Translations under genes and position numbers: made by a program
Assembly (NCBI GenBank): GCA_033977485.1
Contig: CM066987.1
Location: 85,592,588 to 85,656,587, forward strand
DNA length: 64,000 nucleotides
DNA from: Hydrangea macrophylla
Taxonomy: Eukaryota > Streptophyta > Magnoliopsida > Cornales > Hydrangeaceae
Reading direction: 5' to 3'
Part shown: positions 33,846-44,544 of the stretch, one piece after another
How positions within the stretch are numbered: the stretch's first letter is position 1
How the letters are laid out: each line of letters starts with the position of its first letter
The notes under the pieces: model-generated
Database searches by the model: none
What the model saw: only the letters and a program-made list of their open reading frames with translations
What the model was told of the DNA's origin: nothing

Positions 33846-34227
33846 TAGATTTGTCAAACCACTCGGGTTGGCCTGAAACTGGTCGATTTTTTAAGGCTAA
33901 TTGCTTGGCCCGGCCGGTAGGCCTGGTTCATGCCCTTCGGTTCGGGTCAGACACTCTCTAGGTGTCCACGGGCCCAAGCTTGGTCGAACTATTTTTTTTT
34001 TCTTCCACTTTTTGCCTCTATAATGGCTATAATACGGCTAATTTTGGGGATAAAAATGACTACTTTTTACACTCCAAGCCCGTTCGGACCTACTAGGACT
34101 GGTCCATCAAGCCGGGCAAGGCACACACCCACCCCTTTCAGAGCCCAACCGGCCCTTCAGTTAGGCCCAGCCCTCTACTCGACTGAGGCTGATTTTTACG
34201 AGTTCGACCTAGCACGTCTGACACCTA
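33846..34227. mobile_element. hAT-like non-autonomous element, 382 bp
   Basis: It begins TAGATTTGTCAAAC and ends, in reverse complement, TAGGTGTCAGACG. The flanking 8-bp sequences TTCCAAGC (33838-33845) and TTCCAAAC (34228-34235) differ by one base, as expected of an old hAT target duplication. The interior is rich in GGCCC/GGGCC blocks. An ORF (33930-34283) crosses the right edge and is not a gene. Confidence 0.7.
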
Positions 34228-34399
34228 TTCCAAACATAGAATTTCATCCATTCAAAGTAGAATTTTATTGTTGTTTTTGTTGAAACAGACCAGTATAATT
34301 CCACCAATCTGTAGACTTCAAGAGAAACCACTACATTAGATTCTATAACAAGTGCGAAATAGAACCAAAGCGAGAAAGAAAAATCATCATCAAACAAGT

Positions 34400-34486
34400 G
34401 AGAAGACGGGTTTTAACCGTTGGATGAGCATCGGCCTTAAGATTCTAAGGCTAGATGCTCATCCAACTATTAAAACCCGACTTCTC
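34400..34486. repeat. 87-bp perfect-looking hairpin (small MITE or hairpin RNA candidate)
   Basis: GAGAAGACGGGTTTTAACCG and TTGGATGAGCATC on the left are matched by inverted GATGCTCATCCAAC and TTAAAACCCGACTTCTC on the right, with only a few mismatches and a loop of about 6 bases. It could be a tiny MITE or a precursor of small RNAs. Confidence 0.7.
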
Positions 34487-34915
34487 ATATGAGAAGCTTC
34501 TTACAATAGCATTGCCCTAAGCATTAAAAGACGAGCAAAGATTGGGACACACCAAAAAAGACGTGTCTATATCTCCCTTGTGATGTCATTGGATCCTGAC
34601 ACAAGAGAGATAAACACATCTCTTAAATTATGTACCAAAAATTGTGTATTTCAATGTATCCCAAGTATTTCCTTTAAAAAAATCCAATCTGCAATAAACC
34701 TTTCGTGGCCATTGCTAATTTTTCGAACTGCCACGTGTATTTGTGAGATGTTATCGGAATTCAAAATTTGGAGCCCATTTGGATAACCTCCTCTAAAATG
34801 CCCAAATCAGCTCACAAGACACACAATGCAATGTCCTCCTTCACCCACACTCTCCTGCCGGTGAATTCCCGAAGGACGGTGTCGTCGTCGCCCACCCTCA
34901 GCCACCACAATAGCC

Positions 34916-36000
34916 GGCAACGACGACCTGCTGACCGAAATTCTCATCCGTACGCCGGCAAAGTCTCTAATCAGATTCAAATCCGTGTCTAAACACTTTT
35001 TCTCTCTCATCACCAGCCTCAATTTCTCTCTCCTCCATACCCGCCAGAACCCTAACTCCACCACCTCCGGCATCATCCTTCGCTAGTCTGGTCATTGCTG
35101 CTCCAAATTCCATCTCGCATCGCTAAACAAGAACAGTATTTCCTCGAAACCCCCTTTCTTTCACATCTCTCAATTTCACCAACAACCCTTCAGCAACGAT
35201 CCCACCACTTTACAGTATTTGTTCTAGCATTCAAATAACGTTTCCCACCACTTTACTATGTGTATACCCCTACTACAAGACGATATTCAACAGTTGCTCC
35301 ATTCAATTGTGTTCAAAATCACCCAGTCACTATAAAATCATTCGCGATCCAACCACTCCTAATTCTTTGAAAAATTATTGTAAAATCTATATATATATAT
35401 ATATTCGTCGGATACTGGCTGTTGGAGACCATCTGGGCACCCATCTACATGCTATTACAATACTAATATTTTCTACAATGGGTTTTTTGCAACGGTTCAA
35501 TTACTTGGATCAGTGCGAATTTGGATTTTTTGTGTTTCGATGTTGAGAGGGAGGTTCTTGTGACAATGCCCCGAATTCCCACTTCTGAGAAAAGTTATAG
35601 ATGCTTTGATGAATCTAATGGTCTTTTCCGTCTTATTGAGTGTTAGTAGACTACAACTACTCGATTTCAAGTTCTTGAGATGGAAGAGACTATTCTCAGT
35701 GGTTTGTTAAATGTTATGTTGATCTTTATGGAATTTTAACTGCATTTCCGGGGATAATTGGGAGATACTCTGACTCTAGTGATTTTGATTACTATGAATT
35801 CACTGTACTCGGCCTTGTTCGGTGTGAGAAAGAAGATGATTCTTCATTGGTGGTTCATATACCAGGTAAGGTACTCTAGTGATTTTGATTACTATGCATT
35901 CAGTGTACTCGGCCTTGTTCGGTGTGAGAATGAAGATGATTCTTCACTGGTGGCTCGTATACCAGGTAAGGTAATATCTTATAATTTATAGTACAGTACT
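34916..36000 (+). pseudogene. F-box gene remnant, copy 1 (with F-box domain)
   Basis: The frame 34916-35086 reads NDDLLTEILIRTPAKSLIRF and on to ITSLNFSLLHTRQNP, a clear F-box domain of the plant family in which it is followed by a kelch-like or beta-propeller C-terminus. F-box proteins are substrate receptors of SCF ubiquitin ligases. A TAG at 35084 ends the frame, and the likely ATG (about 34829) is in another frame. The C-terminal part resumes in pieces: FDVEREVLVTMP near 35533, then a segment around YYEFTVLGLVRCE at 35790-35830, ending at a splice donor after HIPGK (35865). Many stops; non-functional. Confidence 0.75.
35774..35973 (+). repeat. 100-bp tandem duplication of an F-box exon end with its splice donor
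   Basis: CTCTAGTGATTTTGATTACT starts at 35774 and again at 35874, an exact 100-bp period. Each copy ends ATACCAGGTAAGG, so the exon end and intron start are both duplicated. Confidence 0.9.
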
Positions 36001-36756
36001 TTCATGGTTATTCATGATTAGGCAGCTTGAAAAATTGACACTGACAGGAAAGGTTATTGTAGATTGGATCTTCCGATGCTTTTATGTACATTGAGAGTCT
36101 TGCTTTTGTTTGATCGGTTTCTCTTTCTTATAGAGTTCTATGTATGTGCATCATGGATCTACTTTGTTGTTGAATCTGATATTGTGATTTCTCCTCAACT
36201 CTACAATTGGTGAAATTTTATTGGTGTGTTTTTCCACTAGAAAATTCTAGATTTTGGATGGATACATGGTTTACCTATAAATTGCCAGAATACTGGGTAC
36301 TTCTTTCTCCATATCCTCTTCTGTGATGTGTCATATTATGAATAATGCTACTCTTCCCAAATTTGAATCCCAAAATTTGGTTCACAAATGCTTTGTCAGT
36401 CGTAACATGTGCAGTGGTATGTGTACCATCGATCACTGCCACATCTATGTGGTATGTCTGTTAAGCATTTGGGAACCAATTTGGGATTCCAATTTGGGAA
36501 GCATAGCATTATTCTCATGTTATTGGTGGTGAGCATTTTAAGCTGTTGTATGCAAATTATCTTTCTTTTTGTTTTTTTTTATTTTTTTATTTTTTTATAT
36601 CATAGTTCAAGAATGGGTTGTGTTTAACTTGCGCATTCATATGGTTTTGATGTTTGATGATGATTAGATCTGATTCGTCTGATTTACTTCTCATTTTGAA
36701 TGAAATTATGACAGAATCAAAGAGTATTAGTTCATTGCATACAATAGGGCTTTTAG

Positions 36757-37650
36757 TTACTATGCCCCGAATGCCCATTTTAGAGTAAAGCTATAGATAA
36801 TTTGGTAAATCTAATAGTTATTTACGTCTTACTGAGACTTATGGGGCTAGAACTACTCAATTTGAAGTTCTTGAGATGGAGAGTGACTATTCGACTTGGT
36901 TTGTGAAATACCATGTTGACCTTAATGGGATTTTAACTGCATTTCCGGAGATGATTCGGAGATACTCTCATTCTAGTGTTATTGATTACTATGCATTCTT
37001 TGTACTCGGCCTTGTTCGGCACAAGAATGAAGATGATTCTTCATTGGTGATTCATCTAGGTAGCACCGGTGCGGGTGCGTGAATTCGGGTATGGGGAAGC
37101 GGTTGCGAGGGATTCGCCAATTTTTCAAAAAGTAAGGGTGTGGGTGCCGCGGGAATACTTGGATAAAATATTAAAAATGTACTTACAGATAGCAGTATAT
37201 ACAAATTATTTTATAACTATTAGTGAATTAGTGCATACCCTAGATAATTGCTATTATTATTTTCTATTATTTATTTTTAAAACCCCCAAGTTTTCAAAAT
37301 TGTATGAAAAACTTGTGTTCTTTTTCAAGAAAACGCTACAAAAAAATCCCAACCACACTCCAAAAGAACTCAAAGAATCCACAGAGCACCCAGTACTAGT
37401 GCACACTAAGTGCGGGTGCGGCGGCCTTTTCGAAGAGTTCGTGTTTCATAGTGATTCATATACCAGGTAAGGTACTATTTTTAATTTAAAGGACAGTACT
37501 TTTATGGTTCTTCGTGATTGGTCAGCTAGGAAAATTGGCAGGAAAGAGTTAGTGCTGATGGGATGTCCTGATGCTTACATGAACATAGAGTGTCTTGCTT
37601 GTGTTTGATGATTTCTCTTTCTTATAGAGTCAAAATTTTCTTCTTTTTAT
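36757..37650 (+). pseudogene. F-box gene remnant, copy 2 (C-terminal part), interrupted
   Basis: The segment resembles copy 1 from its VTMP region onward: a segment around LEMESDYSTWFVKYHVDL, then LTAFPEMIRRYSHSS, then FVLGLVRHKNEDDSSLVIH. After the last codons the sequence is broken by a 395-bp insertion (37056-37450) and resumes with ATACCAGGTAAGG and the paralogous intron. The F-box end is absent, so this copy was partial when duplicated or has lost its 5' half. Confidence 0.7.
37056..37450. mobile_element. 395-bp insertion with 9-bp target duplication
   Basis: The F-box sequence GTGATTCAT occurs on both sides (37047-37055 and 37451-37459), and the paralogous copies lack the intervening DNA. 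The insert starts CTAGGTAGCACCGGTGCGGG and ends near GTGCGGCGGCC...TTCATA. No strong terminal inverted repeats and no coding sequence were seen. A 9-bp duplication suits Mutator-like elements, but the class is unknown. Confidence 0.75.
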
Positions 37651-37663
37651 ATTTTTTTTGTCT

Positions 37664-38790
37664 GCGTTTCGATGTTGATAGAGAGGTTCTTGTGACAATG
37701 TCCAGTTTGCTTGGTTGGAGAGAGGAAAAATATAGATACTTTGGTGAATCTAATGGCCATTTGCATCTGATTGAGACTTGTGGGACTAGGAGTACTCAAT
37801 TTGAAGTTCTTGAGATGGATAGAGACTATTCTAGTGGTTTGTGAAATATTATGTTGATCTCAGTGGAATTTTAACTATTTTTCCGGTAGGAATGGCAACG
37901 GGGCGGAGTTGGTACAGAGTCGCCCTCTACCAACTCCTACTTCATTCAATGTACCAAGCCACGCTTAAAGAAAAATACCAACTCCTACTCCGTTTACTAA
38001 CCAGTACTCCAACTCCACTGCACCCCGCCCTGCCTAAATAGACGCACACAGTCACCATATATACACACATGCACAGTTTCAGCTTTATTTCTGCATTCTG
38101 TTAGCCTTGTTGCTTTAGCCTGGTGTTTATTTCTCTCTCTAGTTTTATTTGATTGTATTGAATGTGTTTTGCTATTTGGATTTGGAGGTTTTTGGTGCCT
38201 TGCTTGGGTTCCTTTAACATTGTTTGGCTCCTGTGCAGGAGTACTGAACGTCCTAGCCCATTGTATACTCTTTTGTTCTGTTAATGAAATTGCTTTTCAG
38301 TTGAGGAAAAGAGAAAAAACATGCAGTCCCTATACACACACACACACACACATACCATATATACATAGACACACATATGCCAGTGCCGCTATATATGAAT
38401 ACACCTTAAAATGGAATCTTAAAAACTTAATTGAAATGGCGAGGAGAAGAGTATAAGGGTGTGTTAGAAAATCACACTTTAATTGGGGTGGGGTGGGTTT
38501 TAATCCGGGGTAGTTTCAAATTTTCAATTACCACCTCCGCCCCGACTCTTATAGGGTTTTCATTTTCACTTACGAAACCCCCACCCCTACTCCTATTGTA
38601 CCTTCTCCAAATCCGTTCCATTAGGGGCGGGGCGGGCCGGGGATTTTTGCCATCCCTATTTTCCGAAGATGATTGGGAGATACCATGACACTAGTGATAT
38701 GGATTACTATGCATTCTCTGTACTCGGCCTTGTCCGTTATGAGAATGAAGATGATTCGTCATTGGTGATTCATATACCAGGTAGGAAAAT
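37664..38790 (+). pseudogene. F-box gene remnant, copy 3 (C-terminal part), interrupted
   Basis: It begins with the same exon start as the other copies (FDVDREVLVTM near 37670) and reads RYFGESNGHLHLIETCGT and FEVLEMDRDYSSG to 37843. It continues past a 772-bp insertion (37887-38658) with the paralogous end around YYAFSVLGLVRYENEDDSS, up to a donor after ATACCAG near 38780. An in-frame stop and the insertion make it non-functional. Confidence 0.7.
37887..38658. mobile_element. hAT-like non-autonomous element, 772 bp
   Basis: Ends TAGGAATGGCAACGGGGCGG and, inverted, TAGGGATGGCAAAAATCCCC. The 8-bp flanks TTTTCCGG (37879-37886) and TTTTCCGA (38659-38666) differ at one base. The intact paralog (copy 2) shows the empty site. 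It contains an (AC)n run at about 38335-38353 and no transposase. Confidence 0.8.
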
Positions 38791-39940
38791 TGGCAGGAAA
38801 GAGGTCATTGCATTTTGTATGTTTTGATGCTTATATGTGCATAGAGAATCATGCTTGTGTTTGATGGTTTTTTCTTTCTCACTGGGTTCAATTTGTGTGT
38901 AATTTAGAAGTTGTTATTTGAACCCAATGTTTGATTACCCTTCAATTCTAGAAATTGTTGAAATTTTGTTGGCTTGTTTCCACTAGACATATCCAGAATT
39001 TGGCGTGTTTCCACTAGACATATCAATGAAGCGTGGACACGGGCATGCCACGACACAGATTTGGCACAACAAATCCTGAAAATAACTGCAGGTCAACAAT
39101 GCAGGATAAATTCCCATGAAGTGTCGTGTCTGTGTGTTGGACACGACACGACACGACATACTAGTGTTACCTTCTTAGAAGAATGTTACCTTATCAGAAG
39201 TGTCTGTGCTAAGCGTGCTTCCTAGCTTTGGATGGATACTTGGTTTTGTGTAATTTGCCAGATTTGGTTCTGTTTTTATTGGGCACCTCTTTCTCCATTT
39301 CCTTTTCTGTGATGAGTCACACTATGAGTGATGCTATGATTCTCAAACTTGGTCCCTAATGCTTAGTTGTACAATACTCAGTGGTATGTGGTGCAACAAA
39401 CCACCGCCACAACACGTGGTACAATTGGTAAAGCATTTGAGAACTAATTATGGGATTCAAATTTCTGAAGCATAGCATTATTTTCAGGTTGTTTGTGGTG
39501 AGCATTTTGTGCTGTTGCATACAAATTGTGTTTTTCCTGGAAGTAGGTATTGGGACTTGCATACAATTTTTCTCCAATTGACTTGACTTGATCTAATCTT
39601 TCAGGCAAGGTGGGACAGAGTACCAAAATAATTTATTAATCATTAATGTGTACGTAAGAAAGTTTTCAATGTACCGTAAGAACTGGTTGATCGGTCAGGA
39701 TTGTGTGCCGAATTATCTACGACTATAGGAGTAGCTAATCTTCCGGGTGTCGAACGCTGGGACAGTGTTTGTTGATTTGCGAGTTCAAGAACTAGTTTAG
39801 AATTGATTGTGGAAGAAGAGTGGTTTGGGTTTTTGGTTGCAAAGCTATAATTAAAAAGTGCTTGAAAGGTAAGTAAAATGGATTTTTAAAAATTACACGA
39901 GTTCTAGAGAGAGAAGCTCCTCATTCTCTTTAGAAATCTG
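38791..39940 (+). other. Introns and 3' flank of the F-box duplicates
   Basis: No intact coding sequence. The stretch 39300-39530 is paralogous to 36310-36545 (shared GGTGGTGAGCATTTT, AGCATAGCATTATT), showing that the duplication included downstream DNA. ACACGAC-like repeats lie at about 39030-39165. The end (39540-39940) is paralogous to 51570-51848 and 53612-53750. Confidence 0.6.
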
Positions 39941-39943
39941 AAG

Positions 39944-40278
39944 ATGGGCAAGAGTAGGGGTGAAATCGGTTCAGTTCGGTCGGCTTGGGAGGAGGGGAGG
40001 GGTTTCACCGAGCGATCGGTTCAGTTTTGGTCGGTTTTTTCGATTTTAGGCTAAATTTTCGGTTCGTTTTCTGTTTTATACTGCACCTAACGTATGAAAA
40101 CCGACCGAACCGATCGGTTCAGTTTGGTGGTTCTATTCTATTCGGTTTTCTTTCACCCTTAGGCAAGAGAGATAGGATCAAAAAATCTACTCTTCCTCAC
40201 TCTCGCACAAAACTATCATTGAAGGAACTCAAGGAGTGTCGCAATCTAATGGATCAGCCCAATGGTTGTGTTAATTAA
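39944..40278 (+). pseudogene. Small unknown ORF, copy A, disrupted by a MITE
   Basis: The ATG at 39944 starts MGK, after which a 207-bp transposon (39955-40161) interrupts. The frame resumes as RDRIKKSTLPHSRTKLSLKE and ends at TAA about 40276. Copy B at 53760-53975 has no insertion. The protein family is not recognised. The tail differs from copy B (NLMDQPNGCVN here), so the frame has also changed downstream. Confidence 0.6.
39955..40161. mobile_element. hAT-like MITE, 207 bp, with exact 8-bp target duplication
   Basis: Ends TAGGGGTGAAA and, inverted, TAAGGGTGAAA. The flanks GGCAAGAG at 39947-39954 and 40162-40169 are identical. The interior is made of GGTTCAGTTCGGT-like blocks. The empty site is preserved in copy B at 53766-53780. 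Confidence 0.9.
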
Positions 40279-41394
40279 CCTATATATATATATATATATA
40301 TATCTTAACAACGTTCCTTTAAAAAATATGTGTTACAATACATTTTAACCCTTTGGTTTGTCCTATTTTCACATTACCCATGTGGCTTAAAAGTGGATAT
40401 TTAACCCCTTGTGGTTTTGGATTAAAGTGAAACTGTTAAGATTTTCCTCAAAACTGATGAAAATTCTAAAATTGACCAAAAATATTAATATGCGAGTCTT
40501 TTTGTTAGGTTAATTTTGGGGTTAATCCTCTAATGCTGCCATTTAACCACCTACGTGGGTCTAATTTTTAACACTTCACCCCTTTGGGAGGCTAATTTTG
40601 GGTTAAGTGTCTATGTAGGGTTAATTTTGACACATGCTCTCTTATGTGGGACTAATTTTATCACTTAATCCCTATGTGGGGCTATTTTAAAAGTAATCTT
40701 AGTAGTTTCACTTTAGTCCAAAAACCAGAAGGGGATTAGGTGTCTTCTTTTGAACCAGGGTAAAGTGGACAATGGTTAAAATGTAATTAACCCAATTTTT
40801 TTAACCAAGAGGTTAAAAAATTCTTGCCATAATCACTAATTCACTAAAATGGTCTCTTTGGGCGTTCTATGAACTTAAATGGGCTAATTTCCAATTTGTC
40901 AATCACTTATAGAATTGAGGCCATTTTGGAAAAAAAAAAAAAAAGAAAAGAAAGAAAGAGAGAGAGAGAGAGAGTTAATGTGAAAATTTATGCTTAACAT
41001 TATCAGTTATATCAACTTAAGAAAATCTAAGTATGACTAAGAGTATGTTTGATAATCTAATTAAGTGGTGAAAATGAAAACTTTCAGTATTCATTTTTTT
41101 TCGATTGCATTTGATAACGTATCACTTAATTGAAAAAGTAGTAAAAAAATCACCAAAAACTTTCAGTGAAAAATTTCTACTGAAAATAATCACTTAATGC
41201 AGTCTATTTCAGTACTTGAAAAACTCTTTTCAGCATTACATATGCAATCACTTAAAATTTCCAGTACTTCAAATTCAACTCTTAATTTTCTGTTTTATCA
41301 AACTGTAATACCTGCTATTTTCATTGTATTTTTTTTTATTTTATATTTATGTGTACATATAAGATTCAACAGGCTTGTCTTTACCTTTCCTGCA
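40279..41394. other. AT-rich intergenic DNA
   Basis: No gene seen. It contains (TA)n at 40284-40304, several diverged GGGGCTAATTTT / TTAACCCC blocks between 40380 and 40800, and a purine run ending in (GA)n at about 40928-40974. Confidence 0.6.
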
Positions 41395-41590
41395 ATACCC
41401 TTTTCAATCGATTGAACATTTTCAAGCGATTGAACTTGTGTGTCTTTCAAGTTTGATCGATCGAAATCATGTATCTTCAATTGATTGAACCCACTTCGAT
41501 CGCTTGAAAATATGCCGACATGAATCCATACGTGGCCCTACTTTCAATCGATCGAACACACTTCGATTGATCGAACATGACAAAACTTGA
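41395..41590. repeat. Cluster of TCGATCGATTGAA-like palindromes
   Basis: At least eight variants of the motif TTCGATCGATCGAA (for example TTCAATCGATTGAA) occur within 190 bp. The same motif cluster is found in the Athila LTR at 22905-23025 and 23520-23655, so this may be a fragment of a related LTR. Confidence 0.8.
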
Positions 41591-43809
41591 ACGTCAAGTT
41601 TATTTCCCATGGCTCTCATTTATCCTCTCCCCTTATAAATACCCCTCCCCATATATGTTATATGCTTGCTGAATCCTTTGAGAGAGCTAGGGATAGAGAG
41701 ATACATCTATATAATAAGGGAGGGCGGTGTGGGTCCCACCCGTTTTAGCAACTTTTAATCTCAACCCTTGAGAGAGATTTAGATATTTTGAACCATTGGA
41801 TCAAATATTTGCCAAGTTTAGATATATAAATTCTCCCACACCTCCCCTGTGAGACACTCCCACGTTACCTCCCCGTATAACCGTCATCCGTTCTCTCTCT
41901 CTCTCTCTCAGCGATCTCTCTGTCGCCGTGGGTGCCTCACCAGTAATAACTTTTACTCTCTCTCTCTCTAAACTTCTCTATAGAGACTCTGTTTGATTCA
42001 ATTTCTAATTTGGGATGCCAGCTCCGACTCTTATTCTATTTCTTCATTCCTCTCTCTCTAAATTTCTCATAGCAGCTTCAAAAACATCATATGGCTTTAT
42101 AGTTGCAGACATGGTTTGAGCTATGGAAGCCCAAACTATACTGTCGCTGCCACCGCCGACAATCCAAAGAAATCTCTCGGGTAGTCCCTCAATTTTTAAT
42201 ACGATAAAAAAAATATAATTCTAAATCCTTTCTCTAATTTTAGATTTCCTCTCTTATAACTTTTTTCCCCCTCCTATAACACAACTCTAATGTTTACCAT
42301 GGTTACCTTTTTTCAGGGGCAATTGTTCAAGGGTTGATTTTGTTAGGCCATGGCAATTACGTGCTCATTGTCACAGTGAGTGTTGTTTGAAAAAAAATCT
42401 CAAACCCTAAGATTTGTATTGTTTGAATGTGTTTGGTGGTGTTTGAAACCCTAATTTGATGTTAGTACCTGGTTTTGATTCTTTGCAGTAATGGAGCACA
42501 AAAGAGAAAAAAAAAAAAAAAAGGGTGTTATAATGGCTTTGTATTTGGTGCCCAACCCTTTTCTTCCCCAATTTCAATTTCATCTCTGAATTTTGAGATG
42601 CTTTATTTTTTTTCTTTGTTCATCCGTAATTTCACCCAACTGATGTCCCCTTATAGTCATTTTTTCGTGAATCAATTTAGCAGGCTCTACATTGGATTTG
42701 TATGATAACATGATATTGTGGCTTTTGCTTTTTATGTTCAGAGGGCCATTATGAACCATAGATCCTAGAAGCATCAGGGAGGTACATGATTAGCTTTGCC
42801 ATATCTACCTCTCATATTTATCTTTCCATTTAATCAGTTGCTTGGAATTAACTTTTATTATGCTAACTCTCCCAAAATGAATAAACCTTCACATGATAGT
42901 CATATTTCAAAAAAATTGATTGTTATAATTTTCGGTAGAAAGATGCACACAATTCACTTGATTTTGTAGAATTTACCTCACTCTTACTAGACATATGCAT
43001 ATAAAAGTGTGTTTGTATTTTGCCGACTCACAATTTAATACCTTTTCTTTTGTTAGCAATTGTGTCTGATTAACAAAATTATGTAAAGATTCACTAAAAT
43101 TGATCTCATTTTTTCTTTTCTAAATATGCAAACCAAACAATGCCTAAGGAGTGAACATCAAAGAAAATGCTCTTCATTTACCCCTTTTTTCTTGCGTCGT
43201 GCCCATGGGCGTGGGCCATCGTTATGGTATAATTATGGCAGTCATAGGTTGGAGCATAGCATTTCTCTTTTGCTTTTAGTTGGCCATAAATAAAGGTATA
43301 AAAGACTCGAGATGTGTTATTCACTTTTATGAAACCAAATAGGGTCAAGACTTAATAATTGAAATTCTATGTATTTAAACTTTCCTTGCTTTCTTATAAG
43401 TCGAATGAAACGAAGTGTTCGATTTGGTTGAGTTGAAAAGAGGACTTGATGTTACATTTCTTAGCCGTTTTTTCTTTTTTCCTTTTGTAGAAATGGATAT
43501 TTTCATGCTCCAAGAATGGTGTAATTCTGTGTTTTTCTATCATTTTGTCGACAGATATTCAGGAACAAAAAGCACTCACTTTTGTGCTATGCTACATTAT
43601 TTTTTTAGGTTGCAAGTTGCAACAATAACGTACTCTAATGTTTGAGTCCAATTCTTTTTCTGCCTTCTTTGAAACAGAGTCCGGAGGAAAGTGACCATCG
43701 GCAAATCGGCCTTCAAGAAACGAAGAAGGGGCTGCTCTTTACTATCACAAACTTGCTAAAGGTTAGTGAGTCAGTCAATCTTGAAACTTCAAACATCCCC
43801 ACATCAATT

Positions 43810-43849
<40 letters not shown>
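41591..43849. other. Region with exon-like segments, function unclear
   Basis: It begins with a gene-like or transposon-like leader (TATAAATA at about 41634, CT runs at 41891-41909) and has several segments bounded by good splice signals. One is 43678-43760, preceded by TTTGAAACAG and followed by GTTAGTGAG. No known protein family was recognised. It may be a non-coding transcript, a gene fragment carried by a transposon, or chance. A (CT)n run occupies about 43815-43848. Confidence 0.3.
42123..42491 (+). CDS. Possible spliced micro-ORF (39 codons), unknown
   Basis: An ATG at 42123 opens 19 codons plus one base to a donor at 42181 (GTAGTC). An acceptor at 42315-42316 (TTTTTTCAG) restores the frame for 42317-42375, which reads AIVQGLILLGHGNYVLIVT, a hydrophobic segment. 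A donor GTGAGT follows at 42376. The next acceptor (CTTTGCAG, 42488) is immediately followed by TAA. The exons keep phase, but the peptide is short, the first donor is weak, and no homolog is known to me. Chance is a serious alternative. Confidence 0.2.
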
Positions 43850-43850
<1 letters not shown>

Positions 43851-44544
43851 CCGACAGGATTGCCTGCCTGTGGCGCTTAGAGGCAATCAACAAACCCTAT
43901 ATGGTGATATTGCCCTGAGTTTTCTTCCATTGCTTCAAAACTCTATCTTCCTCTTCCTCTTCGTTCATCTTCCCCTTTCCCTTATCCAATTCCCACCCTA
44001 GGTGATCTTCTTCTAGCTCATGTGGTTTGAAGTGTCTGCCTGACCGGGTTAGATGACTGATTTCTTCCTTTAACCATAAATTGTCGACTTCTGAAACGTC
44101 TTTCACATTTTCCTTTTATGTTCCCATTTCTTCGTCACTCATATACCATAGGTCATCTTCCACTTGATCCACATCGGTACTGTTAGTCTCCTGAACCCAC
44201 CAATCTGCTTGCTTTGATGTTCCCTCTCCACATCCTCCTGACTGATTCCCCAAAGTACAGATTATCGATTCTTCAGGCAGCTGATACAGCTTCCTTGGTG
44301 TCCCGGCTTTAGTGATTAGCCTAGATGGATCGAATGTTGTCTCTTCTATCCTTAAGAAATAAAGGCCTTATAGTGGAGGTATAACATGATGATTCGGTAA
44401 CGGGTTTCTACAAACGTTTAGAGTTTTGATAGGCGGCTTAGATATCACCTTGTTATCAATGAGGTCCTGGATTTCATTCCTTAGCCTTGTGCACTGATCC
44501 GTAGAGTGACCATTTTGTTGGTGAAGTTTGTAATAGAGATCTTC
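43850..44544 (-). pseudogene. Ogre-like gag C-terminus and pre-protease region, truncated
   Basis: On the - strand the frame 44106-43897 reads ISHLTRSGRHFKPHEL, then an acidic EEEEEDRVLKQWKKTQGNIT. Past a stop it continues with GLLIASKRHRQAI, the linker pattern before the Ogre-type protease. Similarity ends at about 43850 in a CT run, so protease, RT and integrase are missing. Confidence 0.65.

Noticed and set aside
36323..36627. Small secreted proteins
   Set aside because: Overlapping frames in the paralogous 3' flank of the F-box copies, with no conservation of frame between the copies.
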